Counted from the stretch's first letter, positions 45,287 to 56,668 are shown. The stretch is DNA of 61,241 nt from JBBIIC01 sp037446725 (GCA_037446725.1 JBBIIC010000012.1:1-61241); one strand, 5' to 3'. The notes: a model not told the origin generated them from the letters alone. Made by a program: numbers and translations.

Positions 45287-46318
45287 CTAACCGGTCTCGA
45301 CCGTCCCTCCGAGCGCCTCGGACAGACCGTCGGCGGCACAGTGTACCGCAGCGATCGAGCGCGAGTAGTCCATCCTCGTCGGCCCGATGACCCCCACGAT
45401 GCCGTCGGCCGTCTCCGAACCGTACCGCGTGGCAACGAGGCTCAGCCGGCCGAGTTCCCGTGCACGGTTCTCGCTGCCGATGCGCACGGTCAACCCTCCC
45501 GACCGCATGACCTCCGAGAGCGTCTCGAGCATCACGAGCCCGTCCTCGAGCACCGTCAGCAACGGACGCACCATCGACGAGTCGGCGAACTCGGGCAGCT
45601 CCAGGAGCTCCGGCACACCCACGTGGTAGAGGCGGTCGCGGTCTGCTTCGTCGAGGCACTCGAGCACCTGCTCCATGATCTCGGCGAGCAGAGCATGGCC
45701 TGGACGCCCGGTCTCCACTGCACGGTGCAGTGGCCTGACCTCGGCGGCCCTCTTGCCATCAAGCGAGGCGTCGAGCGCCCGCTCGACCTCGGCGAGGCGC
45801 TCGGGCGAGGCGTCCGCGGAGAGCGCCACGTGACGGTTGACCACCTCTCCACCCTCCGTGATCACCACCACGAGGGCACGGCGAGAACCCATCGACACGA
45901 GGTTGACCCGGCGGATCCGAGAGAGATTCAGCGTGGGCGCCATGACCACCGCCACGTAGTGCGTGAGGTGGGACAACAGTGCGGACGTCTGCCGCATCAG
46001 ATCATCGACCTCGCCGGCCAGAGCCAGATAGCGGCCACGCACTTCGATCGCGTCCGTGCCCGCGGCGGTCCCTCCGGACTCCAGAAGTTCGTTGACGAAC
46101 TCGCGGTAGCCCGAATCGGTGGGCACCCGCCCCGAGGACACGTGAGGCTGGTAGACGTACCCGGTCTCCTCCAGCGCGGCGAGCTCGCTGCGCACCGTCG
46201 CGGGGCTACATCCGAGGTGGTGCCGCTCGACCAGATGCTTAGAACCGACCGGCTGACCGGTCGCTATGTACTCCTCGACGAGCGCCTTGAGCACTCGACG
46301 CCGGCGATCGTTGAGCAT
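45287..46318 (-). CDS. hrcA: Heat-inducible transcription repressor HrcA
   Basis: Repressor that binds CIRCE elements and controls chaperone operons. The 343-residue protein has the winged-helix N-terminus LNDRRRRVLKALVEEYIATG, VGSKHLVERHHLGCSPATVR (recognition region) and ELAALEETGYVYQPHVSSGR, then the HrcA core with GNLLPEF-like positions and the C-terminal VGVIGPTRMDYSRSIAAVH. ATG 46318 is at the family start; the frame to 46369 is a shadow. A CIRCE element lies 53-79 bases upstream, so hrcA is autoregulated and dnaJ lies downstream in the same unit. Confidence 0.95.
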   Translation of the reverse strand: MLNDRRRRVLKALVEEYIATGQPVGSKHLVERHHLGCSPATVRSELAALEETGYVYQPHVSSGRVPTDSGYREFVNELLESGGTAAGTDAIEVRGRYLALAGEVDDLMRQTSALLSHLTHYVAVVMAPTLNLSRIRRVNLVSMGSRRALVVVITEGGEVVNRHVALSADASPERLAEVERALDASLDGKRAAEVRPLHRAVETGRPGHALLAEIMEQVLECLDEADRDRLYHVGVPELLELPEFADSSMVRPLLTVLEDGLVMLETLSEVMRSGGLTVRIGSENRARELGRLSLVATRYGSETADGIVGVIGPTRMDYSRSIAAVHCAADGLSEALGGTVETG

Positions 46319-46370
46319 GGTTCCCACTCCGGGTCTCGGTGATGCGTGCGACTGCGGACGCCCTCCCACG

Positions 46371-46397
46371 CTGGCACTCGATTATAGCGAGTGCTAG
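46371..46397 (-). promoter_or_regulatory. CIRCE operator and hrcA-dnaJ promoter
   Basis: On the minus strand the element reads CTAGCACTC-N9-GAGTGCCAG, against the consensus TTAGCACTC-N9-GAGTGCTAA. The 9-base spacer contains TATAAT, a perfect -10 hexamer, so HrcA binding would block the promoter directly. The CTAG end contains the hemW stop codon (46394-46396). Confidence 0.9.
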
Positions 46398-47651
46398 GCC
46401 AGCCCGCGACGAGCGCCTGCCAACCAGACGGCCTCGAAGACCTCGTTGCCGAGCAGCCAGCCGGCGCGCGTCACACGCCAGCGGTCGTCGGACTGCTCAA
46501 CGAGACCTCTGCGCGCAAGATCGGCGAGCGCTCCCAACGCTCCGGCAGACTCGGCGAGTGACTGCGGGATGCCCTCGGCGAGCCTCAGTCCGAGCATCGC
46601 GTCCTCGGCGGCCGCCTGCGCCACGCTCAGATACTCGACCTCGTCGGGCGGCCCGACCGGACGCCGGAGGAAACCCGACGTGTCGGCGGCCCGCACGAAA
46701 CGCACCCGGGTGGTCCCTTCCGGCACCCGGCCGACAGTGTTTCCAACCCCCGCGACGCCCGGATCGTTCCATGCCTCACAGCTGATGGCCGAGTCGAAGA
46801 GATCGGCGGGCAGCATGCTCGCCGCCGAGGGGCCGACACCCACGTACGGACGTCCGGTCCAGTACCCACGGTTGTGGACGCTCTCATCTCCGGGACGTGC
46901 GTAGCTCGCCACTTCGTAGCGCTCCAGCCCTCCACGGGACAGCACCTCGCTGGCACGCTCCATCATCTCCGCTGCGAGGTCGTCGTCGAGTCCGCCCATC
47001 GCGCCCGTCCTCACCGAATCGGCGAGCAGCGTTCCCTCTTCGAGGGTGAGCGGGTAGACGCTGACATGACCGACTCCGGCGTCCAGGACGTGCTCGAGCG
47101 TGAGGTTCCACGACTCACCCGTCTGCCCGGGAACGCCACACATGATATCGAGGGCGACGCGTACGCCGCTCGCCGTCAGGTCGCCGATGGCACGAACAGC
47201 CGATGTCGCCGTGTGACAGCGGCCGAGGGTACGGAGGACCTCGTCATCGAAGGACTGGACGCCCACCGAGAAACGGTTGACCCCCACATTGACGAGCCGT
47301 TCTGTCAGCGCAGGATCGGTCGTGTCCGGGTTCGTCTCGACCGTGACTTCCGCGCCGGGCGCGAGGCGGGCAGCGTTCACGATGCGCTCCACCAGCCTCA
47401 CGAGAGGCTCGCCGATCGTGGTGGGGGTGCCTCCGCCGATGTAGACGCTGACGACATCGTCGAGGACCCCGAGCTCCGCCCAGTGCGCAACCGACTCCGC
47501 GACCGCCCAGGAGAAGTGCTCGCCTACTCCGGGCTCAAGGGACACGGGACCCGAGTGGAACGAGCAGTACGCACACTTCAGGACGCAAAACGGGACGTGA
47601 ATGTAGAGGGAGGTCCTGAGTGCGCCCCCCGCGCCACGGGTGTCGTGCCCG

Positions 47652-47659
<8 letters not shown>
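46394..47659 (-). CDS. hemW: Radical SAM protein HemW (heme chaperone, HemN-like)
   Basis: Radical-SAM protein of the HemW class, which binds and transfers heme rather than acting as coproporphyrinogen dehydrogenase. The 421-residue product has the motif SLYIHVPFCVLKCAYCSFHS (about 16; CX3CX2C), YIGGGTPTTIGEPLVRLVER, the second SAM region SVGVQSFDDEVLRTLGR and the HemN C-terminal domain. The ATG at 47659 overlaps the end of lepA (stop at 47652). lepA-hemW-hrcA is a conserved order in many Gram-positives. Confidence 0.93.
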
Positions 47660-49454
<1,795 letters not shown>

Positions 49455-49633
49455 GTCTGCGAAAGTGTAGCAGGGTGCACCGTGCGCGGGAATGAGCACG
49501 TCTGCGCGCACGCTTACTGATGCGTCGCCGGTCCCTTCTTCCGCGCTCGATAGCGGTGTGCTAGACTTTGCGGGTTCGTCCGCACCCCACTGCGTCGACG
49601 GGCACCACAGCTGAGTTGAGAGGAACTGCATCA

Positions 49634-49900
49634 GTGGCCAACATCAAGAGCCAGAAGAAGCGCGTGCTGACCAGCGCCAAGGCACACGAGCGCAACAAGG
49701 CGGTCAAGTCCGAGATCAAGACCGCGATCAAGAAGGTCGATGCGGCCGTAGCCGCCGGCGATGCCGACTCCGCCGCCTCTGCGGCGCAGCATGCGTCGCG
49801 CCTGCTCGACCGCGCCGCCACCAAGGGCGTCATCCACAAGAACCAGGCGGCCAATCGCAAGTCGGGCATCGTGAAGCGCGCATCCGAGGTCGAGGGCTAA
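49634..49900 (+). CDS. rpsT: 30S ribosomal protein S20
   Basis: Primary 16S-binding ribosomal protein. From the GTG at 49634 the product has 88 residues: ANIKSQKKRVLTSAKAHERN, KAVKSEIKTAIKKVDAAV and GVIHKNQAANRKSGI, the standard S20 sequence. AGAGGAAC lies about nine bases before the GTG; the in-frame ATG-type start at 49568 would add a non-conserved leader. One of the few plus-strand genes. Its TAA overlaps the 3' end of convergent holA by four bases. Confidence 0.96.
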   Translation: MANIKSQKKRVLTSAKAHERNKAVKSEIKTAIKKVDAAVAAGDADSAASAAQHASRLLDRAATKGVIHKNQAANRKSGIVKRASEVEG

Positions 49901-50877
49901 ACCCCGCACACCTCGAGCAACCAGAGTTCGAAAACGAGCCGGGGATCCCGGCTCGTTTTCATGCGGGCCTCTCCTGCGGCTGCAGCGCGCAGAGCGTCCA
50001 CGAGCTCGGCCGTGGTGAAGCGTCGCGCCTGCGTGACCAGACTGCGCGCCTGCCAGTCGCGCACGCCAAGTTCGCGGCAGACGAGCGCCGCGACCGGTCC
50101 TTCCCCTTCACGCTCAAGGAGGGCGCGCGTCGAAAGCATGTTCCTGACGTGCCTGACGCTCATCGCGTGAAGACCGTGGATTGACTCACCCTCGTCGACG
50201 AGACGTGCGAGCAGACGCAGCGCCGTCCGGCAGTCGCGTGATCCAAGTGCATCGAGCAGGTCGAAGACCGACGTCGGAGCGCTGGTCGACATGACCTCCT
50301 GGATCTCGTCACGCGACAGCGTCTCCTCGTCGCCGGTGTACGAGATGACCTTCTCGATCTCGACCGACAGGCGGCGCAGGTCGTAGCCGACGGCGCGCAC
50401 AAGCACCTCGGCGGCATCGAGACCCACGCGCTTGCCCCGGTCGGCGAACATGCCCACGACGTGGCCGGGGTACTCGCGCCTTGTGGGCGCACGGTACTCC
50501 GCTACCCCGCCGAGTGCGTCGACAGCCTTGTAGATGCGGGTATTGCGGGCGATCTTGGATGCCACCAGCACCAGCGTCGTCTCCGGATTGGGGTCCGCCG
50601 CATACTGCGCGAGGACGCTGAGAGCGTCGGCCGGCATGCGATCGATGCGCCTCACGATGACGAGGCGGCGATCGGACATGAACGGCAAGGTGTTCGCGGC
50701 GGCGACGATTTGCTCGGCCGTCGCCGACTCTCCGTCGAATACGTCGAGGTTGAAGTCGAGGTCGGCAACTGCGGACAGCCGCTTCTTGAGTCGCTCTACG
50801 GCCTGTTCGAGCAGGAGCTCCTCGGCTCCGTGGATAAGATATACGGCCTTCAGGTCGGCCAGATGTTGCGTTCCCAT
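49897..50877 (-). CDS. holA: DNA polymerase III subunit delta
   Basis: Clamp-loader delta subunit. The 326-residue protein has the N-terminal AVYLIHGAEELLLEQAVERL (about 10; domain without an active P-loop), FDGESATAEQIVAAANTLPF (about 48), the SDRRLVIVRRIDRM region and the C-terminal collar domain (RFTTAELVDALRAAAAGEARMKTSRD). The ATG at 50877 follows GGATGGGAGACG. Convergent with rpsT. It follows comEC, the common comEC-holA-rpsT order. Confidence 0.93.
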   Translation of the reverse strand: MGTQHLADLKAVYLIHGAEELLLEQAVERLKKRLSAVADLDFNLDVFDGESATAEQIVAAANTLPFMSDRRLVIVRRIDRMPADALSVLAQYAADPNPETTLVLVASKIARNTRIYKAVDALGGVAEYRAPTRREYPGHVVGMFADRGKRVGLDAAEVLVRAVGYDLRRLSVEIEKVISYTGDEETLSRDEIQEVMSTSAPTSVFDLLDALGSRDCRTALRLLARLVDEGESIHGLHAMSVRHVRNMLSTRALLEREGEGPVAALVCRELGVRDWQARSLVTQARRFTTAELVDALRAAAAGEARMKTSRDPRLVFELWLLEVCGV

Positions 50878-53302
50878 CGTCTCCCATCCGTCCGAGACGC
50901 CCACTCGCTGTACGGGCGGCGTGCATGGCGACACCGATTGTCGCATAGGGGACGACCGGTTGTGCGACGGTCTCAGTAGCGAGAACGAACCCCCGCTCGG
51001 TCATACGGACTGTGAGAGTGCCATGGAGGTCGGTCCGTCCCACCGCCGCCCCGGATCCTTCGAGCAACTCCATGATCTCAGGCGAGGGATGCGCGAAGTC
51101 GTTCGGCTGACCCACACTGACGAGCGCGAGCGCGGGCGACCAGTCGGCCAGCGCCTCGGCCGTCAGTCCGTTCACGCTTCCGTGATGGGGCACCTTGAGC
51201 ACGTCGGTGCGTCGTAGCTCTCCCGTGGCCTTCAGTCCCTGCCAGACCGGCGCCTCCGCATCGCCGGTTAGCACCGCAGAGAACCCGCCGCGCACGACTT
51301 CGATAACGAGACTCGTATCGTTCGTCGAGAGTTCAGGGTCGGCCTCCCGGGGCCAGAGCACGCGCAGCGTCGTCGCCCCGAGCGTGAGGCGGTCCCCGGC
51401 GTCAAGTGTCTCGAGCGCTCCCCCTCGACCTGCGGGGCCCCCGAGGCGTTCGAGCTCCTTGCGAACAGCGGAGAAAGCCTCCTCATCGGCCACCTCCGGC
51501 ACGAAGACACGCCCGACCGTGGCCAGCCCGACGAGTCCGGACACGCCCCCCGTATGGTCCGCGTGGTCGTGTGTGAGCACGAGTGCGTCGAGTCGGCGTA
51601 CACCTTCACGCGTGAGCGCCGAGCGCAGCGTGGTCGCGTCGGGGCCCGTGTCGATCAGCACCGCGTGCCCTCCATCTCGTATGAGGATCGCATCACCCTG
51701 GCCGACGTCGAGCACGACCAAGTTCGGCCCGGTACGCACCGGCACCCCGATCGCCGCCACGACCATGACCGACAGCAGGCCGCACAGGACGACGCGCGCG
51801 GCACGTCGCGAGCCGGGCAGCGGCCACCAGACCCAGATGCATCCGGCGCAGGCGAGGGCAGCGGCACCGAGCCAAACCGCCTGTGCCTCCACGCCAAGGG
51901 CCGCACCCGGAAGCCCCGCCAGCAACCGGGCGACCCGGGCCAGCACGCTCAGGGGGAGCGCGGCCAGCGTCGCGATCAGTGCGCCGGGACCCGCGGAGAT
52001 TCCGCCCACGACAGCAGCCAGCAGTCCAAGTCCCAGTGCGACCGTGACCAGCGGAACCGCCACAACGTTCGCCACGGGCGAGACCACCGACACCATGCCG
52101 AACAGCGGAATCGCGACGGGGAGCGTGGCGGCCTGCGCGACGAGCGTAAGCGCGACGGGCGCCGCGACGCGACGCGCGCCTGCACCGAGCCCCTCCTCGG
52201 CCCACGCGGTCGCAAGTCGCGCGAACAACAGTAGTCCGGCGACCGCGCAGACCGACAGGCGAAAGCCCGCGTCGAAAGCGACAGTGGGCTGCGAGATCAG
52301 CATGGCGCCCGCTACGAGAGCGAGCGCCGAGAGGCTGTCGTTACGTCTCCCGGACAGGTGCGCGGCGCCTGCCACGGATCCCATCACCAGAGCCCTGACG
52401 GACGAGGGCTGCACCCCTGTCATCACCACGTAGCCCAGAGCCACTCCGGCTATGACTCCCACGCGCCACCGCACGCCTCCCCGACTTCGCAACGCGAGCC
52501 ATGACACGATCGCCGTCAGTATTCCGAGATGCGTTCCCGAGACCGCGAGGAGGTGAGACAGCCCGCACACCCTCAGATCCTGCTCGGACCCGCTGCCGGA
52601 CAGGCGGGTGCGGTCGCCGAGAAGGATGCCCTGGAGCAGATCGCCCCCGACACCGTCGACGCGCGACACCATCTCGCGCAACCGGGCACGAAGTGGACCG
52701 GCCAGTCCCTGAGGTCCTCCCGACCATCCGAGCACCTCTGTCTGGTACGCCCTGACCGATGCGACCTCCCCGCGACGGTGGGCCCGGCGCGCCCATTCGT
52801 CCGCCGGGTCGATCGGAGCCGCCTGCCCCCTGAGTGATATCCGCTGAGCCGCGTCTGGAGGTGCCTCGCCCTCGGGCAGCATGACCCGTACTAGGCAACC
52901 GCGTCGTTCGTCGGGGCGCAGCGAGATGCTCGCTCCGTAACGCCCGTACTGCGCATCCCGTACCACGGTACCCGTGATCAGTCCGGACGATGCCTGAGAC
53001 GACTCATGCGCCGCATGCCAGCGCACCCAACTCGCCGAACCCGCCGCGCAGCCGAGCATCACGCCCAAAGCGATCACCAGTGCCGCGGGGACCCGAGATT
53101 CCGGACGCGTGCTTCGACGGGCAAGCCCCGCTCCCACCAGTATCGCAAGGAGCAACGCCGCCACAACCGGCGCCAGCAGAGGGAATGCGGCGCCGGCAAG
53201 TCGCCGCCAATAGACCTCCTCGGCGAGGAGCACTCCGACGAAGACGCCCACGGATGCCCAGGCGAGAGGGGGTATCGCGGGACGGGCGAGCTGCTGGTTC
53301 AC
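50309..53302 (-). CDS. comEC: ComEC/Rec2-type DNA internalisation protein with metallo-beta-lactamase domain
   Basis: Membrane channel for uptake of transforming DNA. It has an N-terminal DUF4131-like segment with helices (about 1-90), the Competence domain (GDRTRLSGSGSEQDLRVCGL to about 500; LLAVSGTHLGI is the core motif near 254) and a C-terminal metallo-beta-lactamase-like domain with NLVVLDVGQGDAIL, LVLTHDHADHTGG (about 576) and LKVPHHGS. Start ATG 53302 overlaps the comEA stop. Odd: the recognisable protein ends near residue 780, yet no stop occurs in frame until 50309. The last 190 or so codons overlap holA in another frame and encode an Arg-rich, shadow-like tail. Confidence 0.85.
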   Translation of the reverse strand: MNQQLARPAIPPLAWASVGVFVGVLLAEEVYWRRLAGAAFPLLAPVVAALLLAILVGAGLARRSTRPESRVPAALVIALGVMLGCAAGSASWVRWHAAHESSQASSGLITGTVVRDAQYGRYGASISLRPDERRGCLVRVMLPEGEAPPDAAQRISLRGQAAPIDPADEWARRAHRRGEVASVRAYQTEVLGWSGGPQGLAGPLRARLREMVSRVDGVGGDLLQGILLGDRTRLSGSGSEQDLRVCGLSHLLAVSGTHLGILTAIVSWLALRSRGGVRWRVGVIAGVALGYVVMTGVQPSSVRALVMGSVAGAAHLSGRRNDSLSALALVAGAMLISQPTVAFDAGFRLSVCAVAGLLLFARLATAWAEEGLGAGARRVAAPVALTLVAQAATLPVAIPLFGMVSVVSPVANVVAVPLVTVALGLGLLAAVVGGISAGPGALIATLAALPLSVLARVARLLAGLPGAALGVEAQAVWLGAAALACAGCIWVWWPLPGSRRAARVVLCGLLSVMVVAAIGVPVRTGPNLVVLDVGQGDAILIRDGGHAVLIDTGPDATTLRSALTREGVRRLDALVLTHDHADHTGGVSGLVGLATVGRVFVPEVADEEAFSAVRKELERLGGPAGRGGALETLDAGDRLTLGATTLRVLWPREADPELSTNDTSLVIEVVRGGFSAVLTGDAEAPVWQGLKATGELRRTDVLKVPHHGSVNGLTAEALADWSPALALVSVGQPNDFAHPSPEIMELLEGSGAAVGRTDLHGTLTVRMTERGFVLATETVAQPVVPYATIGVAMHAARTASGRLGRMGDDGNATSGRPEGRISYPRSRGAPARTGRRATQEAAVRSCRPRLQPRRIRRRVGDGRANRRRREHLAVHVRSPPRHREAHRSHAGRRSQRPRAVCGGPQSGDDAGAGGIQDRPQYPHLQGCRRTRRGSGVPCAHKARVPRPRRGHVRRPGQARGSRCRRGACARRRLRPAPPVGRDREGHLVHRRRGDAVA

Positions 53303-54003
53303 CGGACAACCACCATCTCGCGCATCGCCTCGAACTTCTTCTCGCCGATCCCCGGAACGCGCATCAGGTCTTCGGGAGCGGCGAACGGCCCGTTCTCCTC
53401 CCGGTCTGCGACGATCTTCTCGGCAGTCGCCGGACCTACCCCGGGCAGCGCCTCGAGCTCGGCGGCGCTCGCGCGGTTGATGTCGACCCCGCCGGTCCCT
53501 GCCCCACTCTGCGCGACGGCGCCTGCAGTCGTGCCTGCGGCGCCAGCCGCTGCATCGGCCGAAGCATCCGGCACGAGGACCTGCTCACCGTCGGCAAGCG
53601 GCCGGGCGAGATTCACCGCATCGAGACGCGCATCGCTGACGGCTCCACCTGCGGCAGCGATGGCGTCGCCGACTCTGGAGCCGGGTGGCAGCTCGTAGAG
53701 GCCCGGACTGCGCACCGCTCCGGCCACATGAATCCACAACACGGAGGGAGGCGTCTCCCCCTCAGCTGAGGCCCCGGGTTCCGTACCTTCTGTGATCGAG
53801 GCGTCGCCGCCGTCGTCCTCGAACGAGAACTCGCCACCTGCAGCGGCGCCTCCCAGACGCCAGCCGACGACGATGACCACGAGGATGACCACCGCCACGA
53901 CCCCCACGATGGCAGCACGCGGCACTCCCGAGAGCCCCGCCCGCGCAAGAAGCTCCGTCGCAGAGGCCCGGTGCGACTCACGATCGTCTCCTGACCCGAA
54001 CAC
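53299..54003 (-). CDS. comEA: ComEA-type helix-hairpin-helix DNA-binding protein
   Basis: Membrane-anchored DNA receptor for competence or DNA uptake. The 234-residue protein has a hydrophobic anchor (AAIVGVVAVVILVVIVVGW, about 30-50), a SLBB domain (VLWIHVAGAVRSPGLYELPP to GEQVLVPD, about 87-145) and a C-terminal ComEA HhH pair (INRASAAELEALPGVGPATA, then DLMRVPGIGEKKFEAM). GTG 54003 is preferred because GGAGGGGG lies six bases upstream; ATG 54018 is the alternative and lies within the loop of a 13-bp hairpin. The order leuS-comEA-comEC-holA is tight. Confidence 0.9.
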   Translation of the reverse strand: MFGSGDDRESHRASATELLARAGLSGVPRAAIVGVVAVVILVVIVVGWRLGGAAAGGEFSFEDDGGDASITEGTEPGASAEGETPPSVLWIHVAGAVRSPGLYELPPGSRVGDAIAAAGGAVSDARLDAVNLARPLADGEQVLVPDASADAAAGAAGTTAGAVAQSGAGTGGVDINRASAAELEALPGVGPATAEKIVADREENGPFAAPEDLMRVPGIGEKKFEAMREMVVVR

Positions 54004-54040
54004 AGGCGCCCCCTCCATCTTCGTGGCGGAGGGGGCGCCT
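54004..54040 (-). promoter_or_regulatory. Perfect 13-bp hairpin enclosing the comEA translation start
   Basis: AGGCGCCCCCTCC and GGAGGGGGCGCCT are exact complements separated by 11 bases. In the comEA mRNA the 3' arm is the GGAGGGGG ribosome site for the GTG at 54003, and the 5' arm would mask it. The loop holds the alternative ATG. It also lies 62 bases past the leuS stop, where a terminator could be, but no T-run follows. Confidence 0.6.
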
Positions 54041-54101
54041 GATAGGACCGTCGGATTGCTCTATCTGAACACAGCGACCGAACTCATCTCTGAACCGGGA
54101 C

Positions 54102-56633
54102 TTAACGCACGACCACGCTCACGAGCTTGCCGGCCACAACGACCGTCTTTAGGATCTCCTTGCCTTCGAGATGCCCGGCAACCGCCTCGAGCGCGGCCGC
54201 GATGACCTGCTCCTCGGCAGCGTCCGCCGCCACGGTCACCCGGCCACGCACCTTGCCGTTGACCTGAACGGCCATCTCGACCTCGTCGGCGGCGGCCGCC
54301 GCCGCGTCGAACGCCGGCCATCCCTGCCGGTGGACCGATCCTTCCGCTGCGAGAACGCCGGACCACAGCTCCTCGGCCATGTGTGGCACGTACGGCGCGA
54401 GAAGCAGCGTGAGGCTTTCTGCCACGGATCGCTCGAGCGCCCGGTCACGCGCACCGGGCGCGACGTTGTTGCGATACTCGTACGCCGCGTTCGTCAGCTC
54501 CATCATCGCAGCGATCGATGTGTTGAGCTGGAAGCGCGAGATGTCGTCGGAGACCTTGCCGATTACGCGGTGCATCTCACGGTGAAGCGCCTTGGACTCA
54601 AGGTCGGCGGCCGTGGCGACTCCGCACCCGACTGCGGTCACCTCCGCGACCTCGGACACGAGACGCCACACGCGGCCGAGCCACCGGTACATGCCTTCAA
54701 GCCCCTCGCGAGACCACTCCAGGTCCTTGTCCGGCGGCGCCATGAACAGGATGTAGGCGCGCAGCGCGTCGGCCCCGAACTCGGCGATCATGTCCTCCGG
54801 CGCCACCACATTGCCCTTGGACTTGCTCATGACGTCGCCGTCCTTGCGCACCATACCCTGAGTCAGCAGTCTGGTGAACGGCTCCCCGAAGCTGACGAGC
54901 CCCATGTCGCGGAAGACCTTGGTGAAGAACCGCGAGTACAGCAGGTGAAGGATCGCGTGCTCGATGCCACCGATGTACTGGTCGACAGGCATCCAGTACC
55001 CGGCTTTCGCGCTGTCCCAAATCGCCTGTTCGTTGCGCGCGTCACAGTAACGGAGGTAATACCAGGAGGAGCAGGTGAACGTGTCCATCGTGTCGGTCTC
55101 TCGACGAGCGGGCCCACCGCACGAGGGGCACGTCGTCTCGTAGAATTCGGGATGGTCCGCCAGTGTCTCGCCCTTCGTGATGTCGACTTCGGGCGGGAGC
55201 CGCACGGGTAGATCGCGCTCGGGAACCGGCACGAGCCCGCACGCGGAGCAGTGGACAGCGGGTATCGGGTTGCCCCAGTAGCGCTGACGGCTGATGAGCC
55301 AGTCGCGCAGCCGGTAGTTGATGGCGAAGCGGCCCTTGCCCCGATCCTCGAGCCAGCGCGTGACAGCGGCCACACCGGTACCGCCCTTGCCGGTCGGCAT
55401 GCCGGTGAACGTCCCCGACTGCACCATGATGCCCGGACCGTCGTACGCGCACTCCCACGTGACGTCGTCGACGACCCGCTCGCGCACCTCGCGCAGCGAC
55501 TCCAGCGCTGGGTCGTCCTCTGGGAGAACGACCGGCGGGATCGGCAGCCCGTAGGCGCGCGCGAACTCGAAGTCGCGCTGGTCGCCACAGGGAACGGCCA
55601 TGACTGCGCCCGTGCCGTACTCCATCAGCACGTAGTCGGCGACCCACACCGGCACCTTCTCGCCGTTGACGGGGTTGACGACGTAGCGGCCGGTGAACGC
55701 GCCCCGCTTCTCGCGCTCCCCCATCGCGCGCTCCACTGCGGTCTCCTTGGCCGCCGCGGCGACGACCTCGAGGACCGAAGCGGCGTACTCGGTGCCGTGC
55801 ACCAGCTCGTGGACGAGCGGGTGTTCCGGTGCGAGCAGGAAGAACGTACAGCCGAACAGCGTGTCCGGGCGGGTGGTGAACACGGTGATGGTCTTCTCGG
55901 TAGGCTCGCCCTCGGCGTCGCAGAGCGTGAAGTCGACCTCGGCGCCCTCAGAGCGGCCGATCCAGTTCGCCTGCATGGCCTTGACGCGCTCCGGCCAGCC
56001 GGTGAGCGTGTCGAGGTCGTCGAGCAGCTCGTCGGCGTACTCGGTGATCTTGAAGTACCACTGCTCGAGCTCGCGCTTCTCGACGGTGCTCTTGCAGCGC
56101 CAGCACTCGCCGCCGCCGAGCACCTGCTCGTTGGCGAGCACCGTCTTGCAGCTCGGACACCAGTTGACCGGGCTACTCTTGCGCTCGACGAGCCCGCGCT
56201 CCCAGAACTCAAGGAAGATCCACTGGCCCCAGCGGTAGTAGTCCTCGTCGCACGTGACAACGGTGCGGTCCCAGTCGTAGCTGAAACCCATGCGCTTGAA
56301 CGATGACGCCTGCTTGTCGATGTTGGCGTACGTCCACTCGGCGGGGTGCGTGTTGCTCTTGATTGCGGCGTTCTCCGCGGGCAGGCCGAAGGCGTCCCAG
56401 CCGATGGGATGCAAGACCTGATGGCCGGCCATGGTGAGTTGGCGGGCGACGACGTCACCGATGGTGTAGTTGCGCACGTGGCCCATGTGGATGTCGCCGC
56501 TCGGATACGGGAACATCTCGAGCACGTAGTACTTGGGTTTCGCAGGATCCTCGTCCACCGAGTAGGCTCGGTCGCGCTCCCACCTCTCCTGCCATTTGGT
56601 CTCGATAACGCGCGGGTCATAAGCTCGTACCAC
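54102..56633 (-). CDS. leuS: Leucine--tRNA ligase
   Basis: Class Ia synthetase that charges tRNA-Leu, with CP1 editing domain. The 843-residue protein has the HIGH-type motif MFPYPSGDIHMGHVRNYTIGD (about 40), the zinc-like VNWCPSCKTVLANEQV (about 150), editing elements in the FTTRPDTLFGCTFF block (about 245) and KMSKS in VMSKSKGNVV (about 575). The C-terminus is the usual anticodon-binding and Leu-specific domain. GTG 56633 has GGAGGT just upstream; GTG 56645 is the alternative. Confidence 0.96.
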   Translation of the reverse strand: MVRAYDPRVIETKWQERWERDRAYSVDEDPAKPKYYVLEMFPYPSGDIHMGHVRNYTIGDVVARQLTMAGHQVLHPIGWDAFGLPAENAAIKSNTHPAEWTYANIDKQASSFKRMGFSYDWDRTVVTCDEDYYRWGQWIFLEFWERGLVERKSSPVNWCPSCKTVLANEQVLGGGECWRCKSTVEKRELEQWYFKITEYADELLDDLDTLTGWPERVKAMQANWIGRSEGAEVDFTLCDAEGEPTEKTITVFTTRPDTLFGCTFFLLAPEHPLVHELVHGTEYAASVLEVVAAAAKETAVERAMGEREKRGAFTGRYVVNPVNGEKVPVWVADYVLMEYGTGAVMAVPCGDQRDFEFARAYGLPIPPVVLPEDDPALESLREVRERVVDDVTWECAYDGPGIMVQSGTFTGMPTGKGGTGVAAVTRWLEDRGKGRFAINYRLRDWLISRQRYWGNPIPAVHCSACGLVPVPERDLPVRLPPEVDITKGETLADHPEFYETTCPSCGGPARRETDTMDTFTCSSWYYLRYCDARNEQAIWDSAKAGYWMPVDQYIGGIEHAILHLLYSRFFTKVFRDMGLVSFGEPFTRLLTQGMVRKDGDVMSKSKGNVVAPEDMIAEFGADALRAYILFMAPPDKDLEWSREGLEGMYRWLGRVWRLVSEVAEVTAVGCGVATAADLESKALHREMHRVIGKVSDDISRFQLNTSIAAMMELTNAAYEYRNNVAPGARDRALERSVAESLTLLLAPYVPHMAEELWSGVLAAEGSVHRQGWPAFDAAAAAADEVEMAVQVNGKVRGRVTVAADAAEEQVIAAALEAVAGHLEGKEILKTVVVAGKLVSVVVR

Positions 56634-56668
56634 ACAGACCTCCACACTGCGGCGACGGTGCTTCTCGC

